A stretch of 64,000 bases of DNA from Pelagibacteraceae bacterium AG-422-B15 (lineage in GTDB: Bacteria > Pseudomonadota > Alphaproteobacteria > Pelagibacterales > AG-422-B15). Shown one piece after another: positions 51,610 through 62,031 of this stretch. The translations under genes and the position numbers were made by a program. Location: contig QCMN01000003.1 in NCBI GenBank assembly GCA_003213715.1, positions 1 through 64,000 of the forward strand, in the 5' to 3' direction. Numbering within the stretch: position 1 is the first letter of the stretch; each line of letters starts with the position of its first letter. The notes below the pieces were generated by a model. That model did not search any database, was not told the origin of the DNA, and saw only the letters and a list, made by a program, of their open reading frames with translations.

Positions 51610-52490
51610 TATACTTTTTTGACCTCAGCTTTATCAGAGAACAATCCTCTTGGATAAATAATCAATGTTAAGATAAGAACAAGGTAAGCAGATATTTCTC
51701 TTACCCCCTCAAATAAATAATTTTCGTAAGTTCCACACAACTGTTCAACAATGCCTATTATGATCCCACCAACAATTGCTCCAGGTATTGATCCAAAGCC
51801 CCCCAATACAGCTGCAGCAAAAGCTTTTAAACCAATTAATGAGATTGATGTGTCTACCAATGTAATTGGTGCGAGGAGCACACCCGCAACCGCGGCAACT
51901 CCTGCAGATATTGACCATATTAATGAAAAAATAAATTTAACTGGTATTCCCATATAGTAAGCAGCTAATTGGTTTTCTGAAGATGCCCTCATAGCCACAC
52001 CAATTTTTGAAAAAGTAAAAAAGAAATAGAGTGCAGACATTAAAATTGCAGTTCCAATTATTATTGAGAGATTTACGTATGAAATTATAAGACCGTTAAA
52101 CTCAGTTATCTTTCCAGAAAACGGTGTACTAAATGAAAATATGTCAGTTCCCCAGTAAATTGATGCAAATCCTCTAAAAATAAAACCTAAACCGATAGTT
52201 AGCATTACGGTTGCAAATGCAGGCTGTCCAATGATTTGTCTTACTACAACAGCGTCTAAGAAAAACCCAAATACAGCAATAATTAAAACAGTTAAGGCAA
52301 ATCCAGTAAGATAGTCCATTCCCATGATGCCTATAAGTGAGTAGGCAACAAATGCACCAAGCATGAGAATATCTCCCTGGGCAAAATTAATGGTTTCAGT
52401 TGCTTTGTAGATGAGGACAAAACCTAAAGCGACTAAGCCGTAAATACAACCTGAAGCTATTCCATCAATCAGTAATTGAATCAATTGCAT
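51609..52490 (-). CDS. livH: Branched-chain-type ABC permease LivH
   Basis: GIASGCIYGLVALGFVLIYKATETINFAQGDILML, KAFAAAVLGGFGSIPGAIVGG. Confidence 0.93.
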   Translation of the reverse strand: MQLIQLLIDGIASGCIYGLVALGFVLIYKATETINFAQGDILMLGAFVAYSLIGIMGMDYLTGFALTVLIIAVFGFFLDAVVVRQIIGQPAFATVMLTIGLGFIFRGFASIYWGTDIFSFSTPFSGKITEFNGLIISYVNLSIIIGTAILMSALYFFFTFSKIGVAMRASSENQLAAYYMGIPVKFIFSLIWSISAGVAAVAGVLLAPITLVDTSISLIGLKAFAAAVLGGFGSIPGAIVGGIIIGIVEQLCGTYENYLFEGVREISAYLVLILTLIIYPRGLFSDKAEVKKV

Positions 52491-52659
52491 ATATGATTTG
52501 TCTAACTTTTAACTTTAAGTTTATTAAAAAAATAAGAGTAAATATACATCATTTACTTTGAACAAGTTATAAAAATTAGTTCAATTTCAACTAAATATTC
52601 ACTGTATTTTTACCGTAAAAACTGAATACAATTCCATGTAAATTTAAAAGGGGATTTTT

Positions 52660-53463
52660 ATGTTTAAAACTGACGATAGGGTCATCCAGATTTGTCTATT
52701 TTTGACTGGCCTAATTTTTATGCTTTATGCAGGAATGATGGCATTTAATACAGGCGCTTTTCTGGACCGATACCCAACTTTTGATAATGATGCAACCAAC
52801 CGATTTTTTGTTGTTTGGTTTGGTTTGAACAACATCATGTTTCTAGCAGGTATTTATTACATGGGCTACAAAGGGCTGGATAAAGGTTACTTTGTTTTCT
52901 TAATACCAGCATCCATTCTCAATATTGTATGGATAGTTATGTCACATCAGGCAACTGGTGGTGAAAACTATACAGGCCTAACAATGGTATCAATTGGATT
53001 GTTATTAACTTTAATTGCTAGATATAGATCAGGCATGCCATTTTCATGGCAAAAAGCTGATACAGCATGGGGAACATCTGACGGATTAGCTAAAGCGGGT
53101 CTTTATGGTTTATTAATTCTTCAGGTACTTGTCGTTATTGGATATTTCGTTGATCCAAATAGTCTAATGAACAACAACCCAGATCTTACAGTAACAACTC
53201 AGGGCAGTCACTTTGCACTTGGCTTATTCTTTTTAAGTCTCTGCGTAATATTAGCACTTGTTTATCAATACTATGTTGGATTTAGCGGAGTTCTATTATC
53301 AATGGGACAAGTGTGGCAAACAATTTTTATGTCAATACTGTTAGCGAATGTGCTTACGGCTCAGGGTGATATGAGTCAGGGAGATCCATTGCTTGCTTTG
53401 GGCATAACACTTGGTTTTATTTTAAACACAACGGTATTTTTCCGTTTACAAAAATCATTTTAA
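52660..53463 (+). CDS. Multi-pass membrane protein, unknown function
   Basis: 267 aa, at least seven hydrophobic segments. Confidence 0.65.
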   Translation: MFKTDDRVIQICLFLTGLIFMLYAGMMAFNTGAFLDRYPTFDNDATNRFFVVWFGLNNIMFLAGIYYMGYKGLDKGYFVFLIPASILNIVWIVMSHQATGGENYTGLTMVSIGLLLTLIARYRSGMPFSWQKADTAWGTSDGLAKAGLYGLLILQVLVVIGYFVDPNSLMNNNPDLTVTTQGSHFALGLFFLSLCVILALVYQYYVGFSGVLLSMGQVWQTIFMSILLANVLTAQGDMSQGDPLLALGITLGFILNTTVFFRLQKSF

Positions 53464-53472
53464 GGAGGAGTT

Positions 53473-53886
53473 ATGATTAAAATTGAAGATAATGTATCTG
53501 TAGTACTCTTATCAGCAATGCTGGTTACGTTCTTAATTTTTGGATTTATTCATGTGTTTACGCCTCTGGCAACAACTTTTTGGATAGGTCTTGGAAATGA
53601 ACAGGCACCTGATGAAAACTTGTTAATTATGATGAGGAATTTCGGATGGATGTTTCTTATTTATGCAATAGGACTGGTAATGGTGCTTACATCTCCAAAG
53701 GATGAAAGTGCTGTGTTCATAAGAGTAATTGTTGTGCTGCAATTTATAATGTCACTTAGAATGTTCTTTTTTTATGCAGAAGGAACTATGACTGATGCAA
53801 CTCCAGTGGTTGTTTCGGTTATTGGCTTTATAGTTGCCTCAATCGTAATGAGACGATTGGGATTAAATAAAGGAACAACAATTTAA
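53473..53886 (+). CDS. Membrane protein, unknown function
   Basis: 137 aa, four hydrophobic segments; AAGGAGGAG SD. Confidence 0.65.
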   Translation: MIKIEDNVSVVLLSAMLVTFLIFGFIHVFTPLATTFWIGLGNEQAPDENLLIMMRNFGWMFLIYAIGLVMVLTSPKDESAVFIRVIVVLQFIMSLRMFFFYAEGTMTDATPVVVSVIGFIVASIVMRRLGLNKGTTI

Positions 53887-53900
53887 TAATCCTTTTTTTT

Positions 53901-53930
53901 GAAGGCCCACTCTAAGTCGGGCCTTCAAAT
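53901..53930 (+). terminator. Terminator GAAGGCCC-N10-GGGCCTTC
   Basis: Perfect 8-bp stem. Confidence 0.75.
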
Positions 53931-54020
53931 TATTACTAAAAACCATTGAATAAATTTGACTCTAGGCGATCAGATCTTCTTTTTTCTGCTTATTGTACAA
54001 ATGTCATTAATTGAAATAAG

Positions 54021-54083
54021 AGAAGAACTTCCCCATTTATATTTGGAAGGGTGGAGGATTAAATGAGGAAGTTCAGTCTTCTG
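54021..54083 (+). promoter_or_regulatory. Hairpin enclosing the SD (GGAGG 54053-54057) and start codon of a 15-aa ORF (54063-54110)
   Basis: GAACTTCCCCATTTA (54025-54039) pairs with TAAATGAGGAAGTTC (54060-54074); outer AGAAG/CTTCT extends it. Confidence 0.45.
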
Positions 54084-54119
54084 TCTAGTTACTCAACGCT
54101 TAAATTCTAATTTTTAATT

Positions 54120-54158
54120 TTGTCATAAAAATTACAAGAATATTAAAATTTTATGACA
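54120..54158. promoter_or_regulatory. Inverted repeat TGTCATAAAA-N18-TTTTATGACA upstream of plcP-like gene; Pho half-site-like
   Basis: Perfect 10-bp inverted repeat; TGTCATA matches the PhoB half-site. Confidence 0.5.
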
Positions 54159-54239
54159 GATTTCTAGAAAGTATAGCTTAACAAATCTTTCATAAATTAT
54201 TGATAATGTAATGATTATTGATTCTTTTTTACCAAATTT

Positions 54240-55058
54240 ATGGTCAACGAAAAAAATAATGTTATTCCTCTCTTAAAATATCGTTCCATATTTATTTCAG
54301 ATATTCATTTAGGGTCAAAAGGCTGTCAAGCTGAACAGTTGCTTGATTTTTTAAAAAATACCAGATCAGATTACCTATACTTAGTTGGAGATATTATAGA
54401 TGGGTGGCGACTTAAAAATAGATGGTACTGGCCACAAAGTCACAGTGATGTAATACAAAAAATTCTAAGAAAAGCACGACATGGAACTAAAGTGTTTTAT
54501 GTATCAGGAAATCATGATGAGCTTGTTAGAAAATTTGTGCCAATAACACTAGGCGAAATTAGAGTAGTTAATGAAATCAAACATAAGACAGTAGATGGAT
54601 CTGAATATCTTATACTGCATGGAGACAAATTTGACTCAATTATCAATATCGCACCCTGGTTAGCCCATCTTGGCGCTAGCGCATACGATTTAGCTTTATG
54701 GCTAAATAGAAGATTTAATCAATTAAGATTATTATTGGGTTTGAAATATTGGTCGCTTTCAAAGTATCTGAAATTAAAAGTAAAAAATGCTGTTTCTTAC
54801 ATTAATAAGTACGAAGAAATAGTTGCAGGTTATGCAAAAAAGAAAAATCTAAAAGGAGTTATTTGCGGACATATTCATCATGCTTCACATCGAATAATAA
54901 ATGGAGTTCATTACTATAATGATGGGGACTGGGTAGAAAGTTGCTCCTTTATGATAGAAAATTTTGATGGATCAATGGAAATTCTTTTTTGGAAAGATAT
55001 CGTTGAAAAGTATGAAATTTTGAACAAACATAAGGACTCCGTAAAGGTATTAAGTTAA
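54240..55058 (+). CDS. plcP: Metallophosphoesterase, PlcP/LpxH-like (possible lipid-remodelling phospholipase C)
   Basis: ISDIHLGSKGCQAEQLLDFL, LVGDIIDGWRL, VSGNHDELVRKFVP, ICGHIHHASH; adjacent to a GT4 glycosyltransferase. Confidence 0.78.
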   Translation: MVNEKNNVIPLLKYRSIFISDIHLGSKGCQAEQLLDFLKNTRSDYLYLVGDIIDGWRLKNRWYWPQSHSDVIQKILRKARHGTKVFYVSGNHDELVRKFVPITLGEIRVVNEIKHKTVDGSEYLILHGDKFDSIINIAPWLAHLGASAYDLALWLNRRFNQLRLLLGLKYWSLSKYLKLKVKNAVSYINKYEEIVAGYAKKKNLKGVICGHIHHASHRIINGVHYYNDGDWVESCSFMIENFDGSMEILFWKDIVEKYEILNKHKDSVKVLS

Positions 55059-56066
55059 TTGAAAATACTCATCGCATCAGACGCATGGCTACCTCAAATA
55101 AATGGTGTTGTTAGAACTTATCAAACACTTGGTGATAAACTTACAAGTCAAGGACATGAGGTTAGGTACATAACTCCAGATAAATTTATTACAATTCCAC
55201 TGATTATTTATCCTGAAATAAAACTTGCGATTAATCATTGGTTCAAAATTGGCGTGATCATTGAGAAGTTTAAGCCTGACTTTATACACGTTGCTACAGA
55301 GGGACCTATCGGCTTAGCGGTTAGGAATTATTGTTCAAAGAATAATTATGCGTTTACAACATCGTATTGTACAAAATTTCCTGAATATATAAACACGATG
55401 GCTAAGATACCTGTATCTTTTACATATAAAATTTTGAAATGGTTTCACAAAAATTCTAGCGCAGTAATGGTATCCTCTGACTCAATTATAGATGAACTTA
55501 ATTCACATGGAATTAAAAGAACAGTTAAATGGTCCAGGGGTGTTGATATTGAAGCCTTTCATCCGAAAAAAAAGATTGATCTCAAATTAGAAAAACCAAT
55601 TTATTTATATGTAGGAAGAATATCTAAGGAAAAATCGCTAGAGGATTTTCTTAAATTAAATTTAAAAGGTACAAAATTGCTTGTAGGTGATGGACCCTCT
55701 AAGAAAAAACTAGAAAAAAAATATACTGATGCAGTTTTTGTAGGAGCGAAGAAAGGAAGTGAACTGGCCCAGTACTATGCATCTTCAGATATTTTTGTAT
55801 TTCCAAGTAAAACAGATACGTTTGGAATGGTCATGATTGAGGCTCTCGCCAGTGGACTTCCCGTGGCCGCATATCCTGTTCCAGGTCCAATTGATGTTTT
55901 TGATAATTTTAAACATAATTGTCTTGATCATAATTTAATTAATTCAATTGATAAGGCGAGAAAAGTGAGTCGTACAGATTGTATAAATCATAGTAAAAAA
56001 TTTGATTGGCATGAGGTTTCTAAGCTGTTTTTGTCACATCAAACTGCATCACGCGTTGCAAAATAA
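55059..56066 (+). CDS. GT4 glycosyltransferase, Agt/SQD2-like (TTG start)
   Basis: SDAWLPQINGVVRTYQTLGDKLTSQGHEVRYITP, FHPKKK, PSKTDTFGMVMIEALASGLPVAAYPVPGPIDV. Confidence 0.85.
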   Translation: MKILIASDAWLPQINGVVRTYQTLGDKLTSQGHEVRYITPDKFITIPLIIYPEIKLAINHWFKIGVIIEKFKPDFIHVATEGPIGLAVRNYCSKNNYAFTTSYCTKFPEYINTMAKIPVSFTYKILKWFHKNSSAVMVSSDSIIDELNSHGIKRTVKWSRGVDIEAFHPKKKIDLKLEKPIYLYVGRISKEKSLEDFLKLNLKGTKLLVGDGPSKKKLEKKYTDAVFVGAKKGSELAQYYASSDIFVFPSKTDTFGMVMIEALASGLPVAAYPVPGPIDVFDNFKHNCLDHNLINSIDKARKVSRTDCINHSKKFDWHEVSKLFLSHQTASRVAK

Positions 56067-56196
56067 CAACACTTCAAAAAAATTTTTTTATACAGTAATC
56101 ATCTTAATGAATTAGAAATAAAAAATTAATAATCAGAAATTAAATTGAAATAATTTTGAAATAAAAAAAACACGTTGAAACATATAAAAAAATAAA

Positions 56197-56225
56197 CTGT
56201 TATATAATTTTAACGAAATTGAAAT
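56197..56225 (+). promoter_or_regulatory. Weak Pho-box-like 11-bp periodic repeat upstream of porin: CTGTTATATAATTTTAACGAAATTGAAAT
   Basis: Similar to CTGTTATAAACATGTAACC at 63917. Confidence 0.35.
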
Positions 56226-56346
56226 AATATTAATTTATCTGAAACAAAATTTTAAAAGACCTTAATAATTGTTAAAATTTACTTAACTAAAATTTTATAA
56301 AATCTCATGTATGACTTCATTTATTAATTAATTAATGGAGTAATTT

Positions 56347-57279
56347 ATGAATAACAAAATCTTAAGTGCGACGACTGCACTTGCAAGTATAATGGCTCTT
56401 TCAAGTGCGCAAGCAGATATAACTGTTGGCGGTACTTTTAATGGCTTGTGGGGAACTGGAGACTCTTACGCGTCTCAGGAAAGAATATCAATTACAGAAT
56501 CAGCATACGTGACTTACACAGATACATTAGACAATGGTATGGGTATAGAAGGTGTCATGGCTTACGAATCTGGTGGAGGTGGTGATTTTGATATTTCATT
56601 CATTTCTGACATGGGCACAGTTTCTTTTGGTAATGGTCTCTCAGGCGGCCCCGTTGATAGTATGGATAGCCACCCTGTAAAATCATCATTTGCAAGCTCA
56701 AGAAAATTACCTCAAGGCTTAAGCGCTGATTATGAAGATGGTGACGGCGTTACTGGTGCAGCAGGTTTTGATGATAGCAACCAAATTGTCTATACATCCC
56801 CTAAAATAAATGGATTTACTGTTAAAGCGGGTATCGGATTTGGAACAACGGCTGGTTATGACGACATAATGGCTTATTCAATATCAGGAAAGATCGCTGG
56901 TTTTTCAGTTAAAGGAGGCATTGTCGATGAAGGCAATACGGACTCTAGAACTGGAGATGAAAACTACATGATTGGTATTAAAGCACCTAAGCTTGCAGGT
57001 TACACAATCGGTTATGGTCTATACGACTCGGATAGTGGTGACAGCTATACAGTTATAGGAGTTAAAACGCCAAAGATTCCTGGATTGGATGCAACATTTC
57101 AATACGAGTATTTTGATGTCGATAATACTGGCTCAACGGCTGATGACGATGGCTCAATTGCTTCCTTGCAAAAGTCATTCGGTGGAGGTGTAAAAGCTTC
57201 AATTGAATATCATGTTGCTTCTGTGGGCTCAAATGCGGATGTTGAAAACTTCTTCATTGGCTACAAAATTGGCTTTTAA
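56347..57279 (+). CDS. Outer-membrane porin
   Basis: Signal peptide MNNKILSATTALASIMALSSAQA; ITVGGTFNGLWG...; terminal aromatic ...YKIGF. Confidence 0.85.
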   Translation: MNNKILSATTALASIMALSSAQADITVGGTFNGLWGTGDSYASQERISITESAYVTYTDTLDNGMGIEGVMAYESGGGGDFDISFISDMGTVSFGNGLSGGPVDSMDSHPVKSSFASSRKLPQGLSADYEDGDGVTGAAGFDDSNQIVYTSPKINGFTVKAGIGFGTTAGYDDIMAYSISGKIAGFSVKGGIVDEGNTDSRTGDENYMIGIKAPKLAGYTIGYGLYDSDSGDSYTVIGVKTPKIPGLDATFQYEYFDVDNTGSTADDDGSIASLQKSFGGGVKASIEYHVASVGSNADVENFFIGYKIGF

Positions 57280-57317
57280 CTAACTGTTTCAATCCTTTCA
57301 AGTTAGTTGATCATGGT

Positions 57318-57350
57318 AACCAGAGTGCAAATATTGCACTCTGGTTATTT
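57318..57350 (+). terminator. Porin terminator AACCAGAGTGCAA-ATA-TTGCACTCTGGTT-ATTTT
   Basis: Perfect 13-bp stem. Confidence 0.92.
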
Positions 57351-57358
57351 TAATAAAT

Positions 57359-57376
57359 GTGTAACAATCTTGTAAT
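57359..57376 (+). promoter_or_regulatory. Pho-box-like repeat GTGTAAC-N4-TTGTAAT
   Basis: 11-bp periodicity, similar to units at 63906-63934; ends 11 bp before the ATG at 57388. Confidence 0.4.
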
Positions 57377-57387
57377 ATTAATAAGTA

Positions 57388-57885
57388 ATGAAAGCGTATT
57401 TTTTCTTCATTTTTACTTTAGTCACTCTCACTAACTGCGCTCAACTTCCATTAACTATAGAAAGAGCAGACTCTGTCCATATAAGAGGAGAAGACGCAGT
57501 AAATCCTAACTCAAGGGGGATAAGCCTTAATAAATGGATAAAAGATGAAATAGGTAAATCACTCTCAATCAACAATGACAATTTAATCAATAATAAAGAA
57601 AAGTTATGGAAGGCTTCACTTGCAAAGTTGTCATTCATGCCTGTGTTGGAAGCCAACAAAGAAGACTACTTTATATTGACTGATTGGTTTTCAATTGAAA
57701 AAGATATAAACAGCCGTATTAAAATTGATGTCTATATTGTTGGTGATGATTTAACAGCAGATTCCTTAGACATAAGAATATTCATTCAAGAATTAAAAAA
57801 TAATAATTGGATAAAATCATCCTCCGATAACGATGTATTAATAAAAATTCAAAATAGTATAATTGATTACGCTGCATCAATATAA
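57388..57885 (+). CDS. DUF3576-like lipoprotein
   Basis: Lipobox-like TLTNCAQ; LWKASLAKLSFMPVLEANKEDYFILTDWF. Confidence 0.75.
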   Translation: MKAYFFFIFTLVTLTNCAQLPLTIERADSVHIRGEDAVNPNSRGISLNKWIKDEIGKSLSINNDNLINNKEKLWKASLAKLSFMPVLEANKEDYFILTDWFSIEKDINSRIKIDVYIVGDDLTADSLDIRIFIQELKNNNWIKSSSDNDVLIKIQNSIIDYAASI

Positions 57886-57886
57886 T

Positions 57887-58402
57887 CTATAAGAATCTAG
57901 GTCGAACAAAATCTGTAACTTTAAATGAATTATATTTTAAATCACTCCAATCTTTTAAATCAGATTTGAGTATTGCAAGACTTCCAGTTGGAAATTTATT
58001 TTTAATATTTAAATATTTTTCATCTTTGGTGGGTACACTTAAATCCATTGTTAAATTACGAATTGTGGGCTCATGATTAACGATTAAAATATTTGAATAA
58101 TTATTTTCAGTGTTTTTGATTAAGTCAAAAAGGTAGATTTCGTCACATAAATACAATTTATTGCTAAAAACAACCTTCGAAGTTGCCTTTAGTATTTTTC
58201 CAATAACTAAATTAAATGTATCAACAGTTCTTCTTGCAGATGAAACATAGGAAATATCTGGTATTATTTTTTTTTGTGAAAGAAATGTTTCAATTTTGTT
58301 ACAATTGTTTTTTCCTCTATTAGAAAGAGGTCTCTCATAATCATTTAAACTAGGATCATCCCAACTTGATTTAGCGTGTCTCAATAGATATAAATGCTTC
58401 AT
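57887..58402 (-). CDS. SixA-like histidine phosphatase
   Basis: MKHLYLLRHAKSSWDDPSLNDYERPLSNRGKNN; ATG at 58402 preferred over the longer track ORF. Confidence 0.9.
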   Translation of the reverse strand: MKHLYLLRHAKSSWDDPSLNDYERPLSNRGKNNCNKIETFLSQKKIIPDISYVSSARRTVDTFNLVIGKILKATSKVVFSNKLYLCDEIYLFDLIKNTENNYSNILIVNHEPTIRNLTMDLSVPTKDEKYLNIKNKFPTGSLAILKSDLKDWSDLKYNSFKVTDFVRPRFL

Positions 58403-58412
58403 CACTCTAATA

Positions 58413-60542
58413 ATGATAAGAAAAAATACATATTCAGACAATAAGTTCTTAAACAGAGAATTATCATGGCTTCTTTTTAACCAAAGAGTTTTAGATGAGG
58501 CTAATGATGCTAAAGTGCCGTTAATCGAAAGAGTTAATTTTCTCTCAATTTCTGCAAGTAATCTGGACGAATTTTATATGGTAAGAATACCAAGTCTTTT
58601 GGATGAAATAGAAAATAATCCAAACAAAATAAGCCATGACGGCATGACTGGACATCAGCAATTAAAAGCAGCACAAAATGCATCTGCAAAAATATTTAAG
58701 AGTCAGGATGTTTCTTTTAGAAAGCTTGTTAGAGAATTAAATGCAGAAAAAATAATTCATATTACGCCTAATAAATTAAATATAAGATTGAGAAAAAATC
58801 TAAAGAAACTTTTTAATGAAGAAATACTGCCTATATTAACGCCAATTTCAATTGACCCAGTACATCCATTTCCATTTATTCCAAATGAAGGACTGTGTAT
58901 TTCATTGAGTTTAGTGGCAGGAGGTTCAAATAAACCGTTTAATTCGGTAATCATTGTTCCGCGAGCATTAAACAGACTTGTGTTTATTCAAGAAGGTAAA
59001 AAAGAATACTATTTATTTGTTGAAGATATTATTAGATATTTTTTTAAAGATCTATTCCCAAATTCTAAATTGTTGGATAGTGCAATATTCAGAGTTATAA
59101 GAGACAGTGATATCGATTACGAATATGAGGATGATGAAGATGTTATAAAATACTTTGAAAAAGCATTAACAAAAAGAAAAAGAGGGGAAATAGTAAGGCT
59201 AGAAATTTTAAAAAATATATCATCTAAAAAGAAAAACTTTTTAAAAAAAAATTTGAATCTTAAAGATGCGCAAGTCATTGCTCTATCAAAGCATGTTGGT
59301 TTACAAGATTTATCGCAGATTCATAATTTAAATAGACCAAAATTAAAATTTAAAAAATTTATTTCAAGACCTGTTGAAAGGTTAAAGCAATTTGATAATA
59401 ATTGTTTTGCTGCCATCAGATCAAAAGATTTTGTTGTCCATCATCCATATGAAACTTTTGATGTCGTTGTTGATTATTTAAATCAGGCCGCTATAGATCC
59501 AAAAGTAGTAGCAATTAAACAAACGATTTACAGAACCACTGCTGATAGTCCAATTATAAAAGCCCTTACAAAAGCAGCAGATAACGGTAAGAGTGTTACA
59601 GCTGTTGTTGAGATAAAAGCAAGATTTGATGAGGAATCTAATTTAGCTCTTGCCAATCAAATGGAGAAATCAGGAGTTCAAATTGTATACGGTTTTGCTC
59701 AATTGAAGACGCACGCAAAGGCAAGCCTAATTATCAGAAGAGAAGCAGGCAAATTAAAAAGCTATGTACATGTTGGCACAGGAAACTATCATCCAAAAAA
59801 CGCTAAAACTTATGAAGACCTGTCATTATTTACAGCAGATGAAAAAATCTGCAAAGATATTGAAAGAATCTTTAATTACATGACTGGGTATGCTTCTCCA
59901 ATGAAATTAAATGATATAGTGCTCTCTCCACCCGCAATGCGAAATCAAATTAATGCAATGATTGATAATGAAATTAAAAATGCAAAGAAAAGTAAACCAT
60001 CTGGTATCTGGCTTAAAATGAACTCTTTGGTTGACCCTCAAATGATCTCCAAGCTTTATGAGGCTTCTGCAGCGGGAGTAAGAATTGAATTGTTCATTAG
60101 AGGAATTTGCTGCTTAAGACCAGGAGTTAAAAAACTTTCTGAAAATATTGTTGTTAAAAGTATCATTGGCCGGTATTTAGAGCATGCTAGAATCTTCTGT
60201 TTTGCAAACGAATCTAATATACCATCAAAAAACAACACCGTTTTAATTGGGTCAGCTGATCTTATGCCTAGAAATCTGGATAGAAGAGTTGAAATATTAA
60301 CCCCCATAAAGAACTCCACTGTCCATGAGCAAATATTGAATCAAATAATGGTTGCCAATTTCCTAGATAATGAGCAAACGTGGATAATGAACGATGATGG
60401 CACATATAAAAGAGTTAAACAAAAAGGTAAGACGTTTAATGCACATAAATACTTCATGTCAAATCCAAGTTTGTCAGGTAGAGGAAAATTAAAAGGAAAT
60501 AGAAAGCCTAAGAAACTACTCTCTCTGATGCATTATGAATAA
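58413..60542 (+). CDS. ppk1: Polyphosphate kinase 1
   Basis: FLNRELSWLLFNQRVLDEA, LTPISIDPVHPFPF, HVGTGNYHPKNAKTYEDLSLFTAD, GSADLMPRNLDRRVE. Confidence 0.97.
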   Translation: MIRKNTYSDNKFLNRELSWLLFNQRVLDEANDAKVPLIERVNFLSISASNLDEFYMVRIPSLLDEIENNPNKISHDGMTGHQQLKAAQNASAKIFKSQDVSFRKLVRELNAEKIIHITPNKLNIRLRKNLKKLFNEEILPILTPISIDPVHPFPFIPNEGLCISLSLVAGGSNKPFNSVIIVPRALNRLVFIQEGKKEYYLFVEDIIRYFFKDLFPNSKLLDSAIFRVIRDSDIDYEYEDDEDVIKYFEKALTKRKRGEIVRLEILKNISSKKKNFLKKNLNLKDAQVIALSKHVGLQDLSQIHNLNRPKLKFKKFISRPVERLKQFDNNCFAAIRSKDFVVHHPYETFDVVVDYLNQAAIDPKVVAIKQTIYRTTADSPIIKALTKAADNGKSVTAVVEIKARFDEESNLALANQMEKSGVQIVYGFAQLKTHAKASLIIRREAGKLKSYVHVGTGNYHPKNAKTYEDLSLFTADEKICKDIERIFNYMTGYASPMKLNDIVLSPPAMRNQINAMIDNEIKNAKKSKPSGIWLKMNSLVDPQMISKLYEASAAGVRIELFIRGICCLRPGVKKLSENIVVKSIIGRYLEHARIFCFANESNIPSKNNTVLIGSADLMPRNLDRRVEILTPIKNSTVHEQILNQIMVANFLDNEQTWIMNDDGTYKRVKQKGKTFNAHKYFMSNPSLSGRGKLKGNRKPKKLLSLMHYE

Positions 60543-62028
60543 TTTAATTCCCAAAAAAAAATTATTTTTTAAAGACGAACGCATTGCAATAATTGATATT
60601 GGCTCTGACACAGTTCGTTTTCAAATTTTTGAAAACTTTAGGTTTAATCAGATAGCTATTTTTAACAAAAAAATTTCATGTGGGCTAGGTAAAGATCTAA
60701 TTAAAAACAATAAGCTTAATAAAGACTCCATAAAAAAAGCAATGAATGCGTTCTATTATATAAAGGAATTGATAGACTCATCAAGTATTAAAAATTATGA
60801 AATATTTGCAACAGAAGCCGTCCGTGTTGCTAAAAATAGAGAGGCATTTATTGCTGATGTAGAAAATATTTTTAAAAAGAAAATACATGTATTAAATGGT
60901 AATGAAGAAGCAAAGTTTTCTGCCATGGGATGTATTGTCGGTCTAAAAAAATCAAGTGGTCTCGTTGCCGATCTCGGCGGTGGCAGCTTAGAACTCGCAG
61001 AAGTTAAAAAGAAAGAAATAATGAATACATTGTCCTTGCCACTAGGTGTTCACAGAGCAAAAACTAAAAATAAAAAAATAATAGAAAAATTCAAAAACTC
61101 TCTACAAAATACTGAATGGCTTAATGAAAATAAGTTTAAAAGGGTAATCCTTACGGGCGGTACGTGGAGAGCTTTAGTTAAATTATATTTTGATAAGTAC
61201 AGCTATCCTCTCAAAGTCATTCATCATTTCAAACCTGATTTTGATAACTTTGTATCGATGCTTGAAGAAGTTTCAAATTTTAAAAAAAAGGACTTGCTAC
61301 AATATTCATTAATTACAAAAGATAAAACACCATTTATACGATACGCAGCCAAGGTCGCGTTGGAAATAATAAATAAGACCTCTGCTAGGCAAGTAGTTAT
61401 TTCATACACAGCTATCAGAGAAGGCTATATTTCTAATAAAATAAACTTAAGCTCAAATAGCGATCCGCTTGAATATCAATCATTAAAAGTTGCTGCAATT
61501 TCTAACGAATTAAATCCTAGCACCGTAAATTATGAGAATATTAAATTATTCACAAATAATTTTTTTAAAAGAAAATCCTATTTAAATAAAAGAATAAGAG
61601 TGTCCTCTATAAGTTATTTATCAACGGGAGACAGTATAGCTCGTGACGAGAGGGGATTGTTTGTATTTAAACAAATATTAAAATCAGAAATATTAAAGTT
61701 TAGCCATTCTGACAGAGTTACACTCGCTACTGTTATTTATGTTTTTCACAATGGAATAGATCTAAATGAGATAAATGATTATAGAAAAGTTATAAATAAA
61801 AATAAATTATTAAGCAGTATTGAGCTTGGATTATTCTTAAGAATTGTATATGAAATTGGAAAATTATCTAATTTTAATTACAGCAATATCAGTATTTATG
61901 TAAAAGATTCAAATTTGATATTTTCTATCCCAAAAAACTATTCAGAACTTTTAAACAGTAGATTTAATAAATTTATTTTAATGCTTTCAAAGCACAAAAA
62001 ATTATCACAAAAGATTATATTTGTTTAA
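60535..62028 (+). CDS. ppx: Ppx/GppA exopolyphosphatase family
   Basis: AIIDIGSDTVRFQIF, FATEAVRVAKNREAF, GLVADLGGGSLELAEV. Confidence 0.93.
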   Translation: MNNLIPKKKLFFKDERIAIIDIGSDTVRFQIFENFRFNQIAIFNKKISCGLGKDLIKNNKLNKDSIKKAMNAFYYIKELIDSSSIKNYEIFATEAVRVAKNREAFIADVENIFKKKIHVLNGNEEAKFSAMGCIVGLKKSSGLVADLGGGSLELAEVKKKEIMNTLSLPLGVHRAKTKNKKIIEKFKNSLQNTEWLNENKFKRVILTGGTWRALVKLYFDKYSYPLKVIHHFKPDFDNFVSMLEEVSNFKKKDLLQYSLITKDKTPFIRYAAKVALEIINKTSARQVVISYTAIREGYISNKINLSSNSDPLEYQSLKVAAISNELNPSTVNYENIKLFTNNFFKRKSYLNKRIRVSSISYLSTGDSIARDERGLFVFKQILKSEILKFSHSDRVTLATVIYVFHNGIDLNEINDYRKVINKNKLLSSIELGLFLRIVYEIGKLSNFNYSNISIYVKDSNLIFSIPKNYSELLNSRFNKFILMLSKHKKLSQKIIFV

Positions 62029-62031
62029 TCA

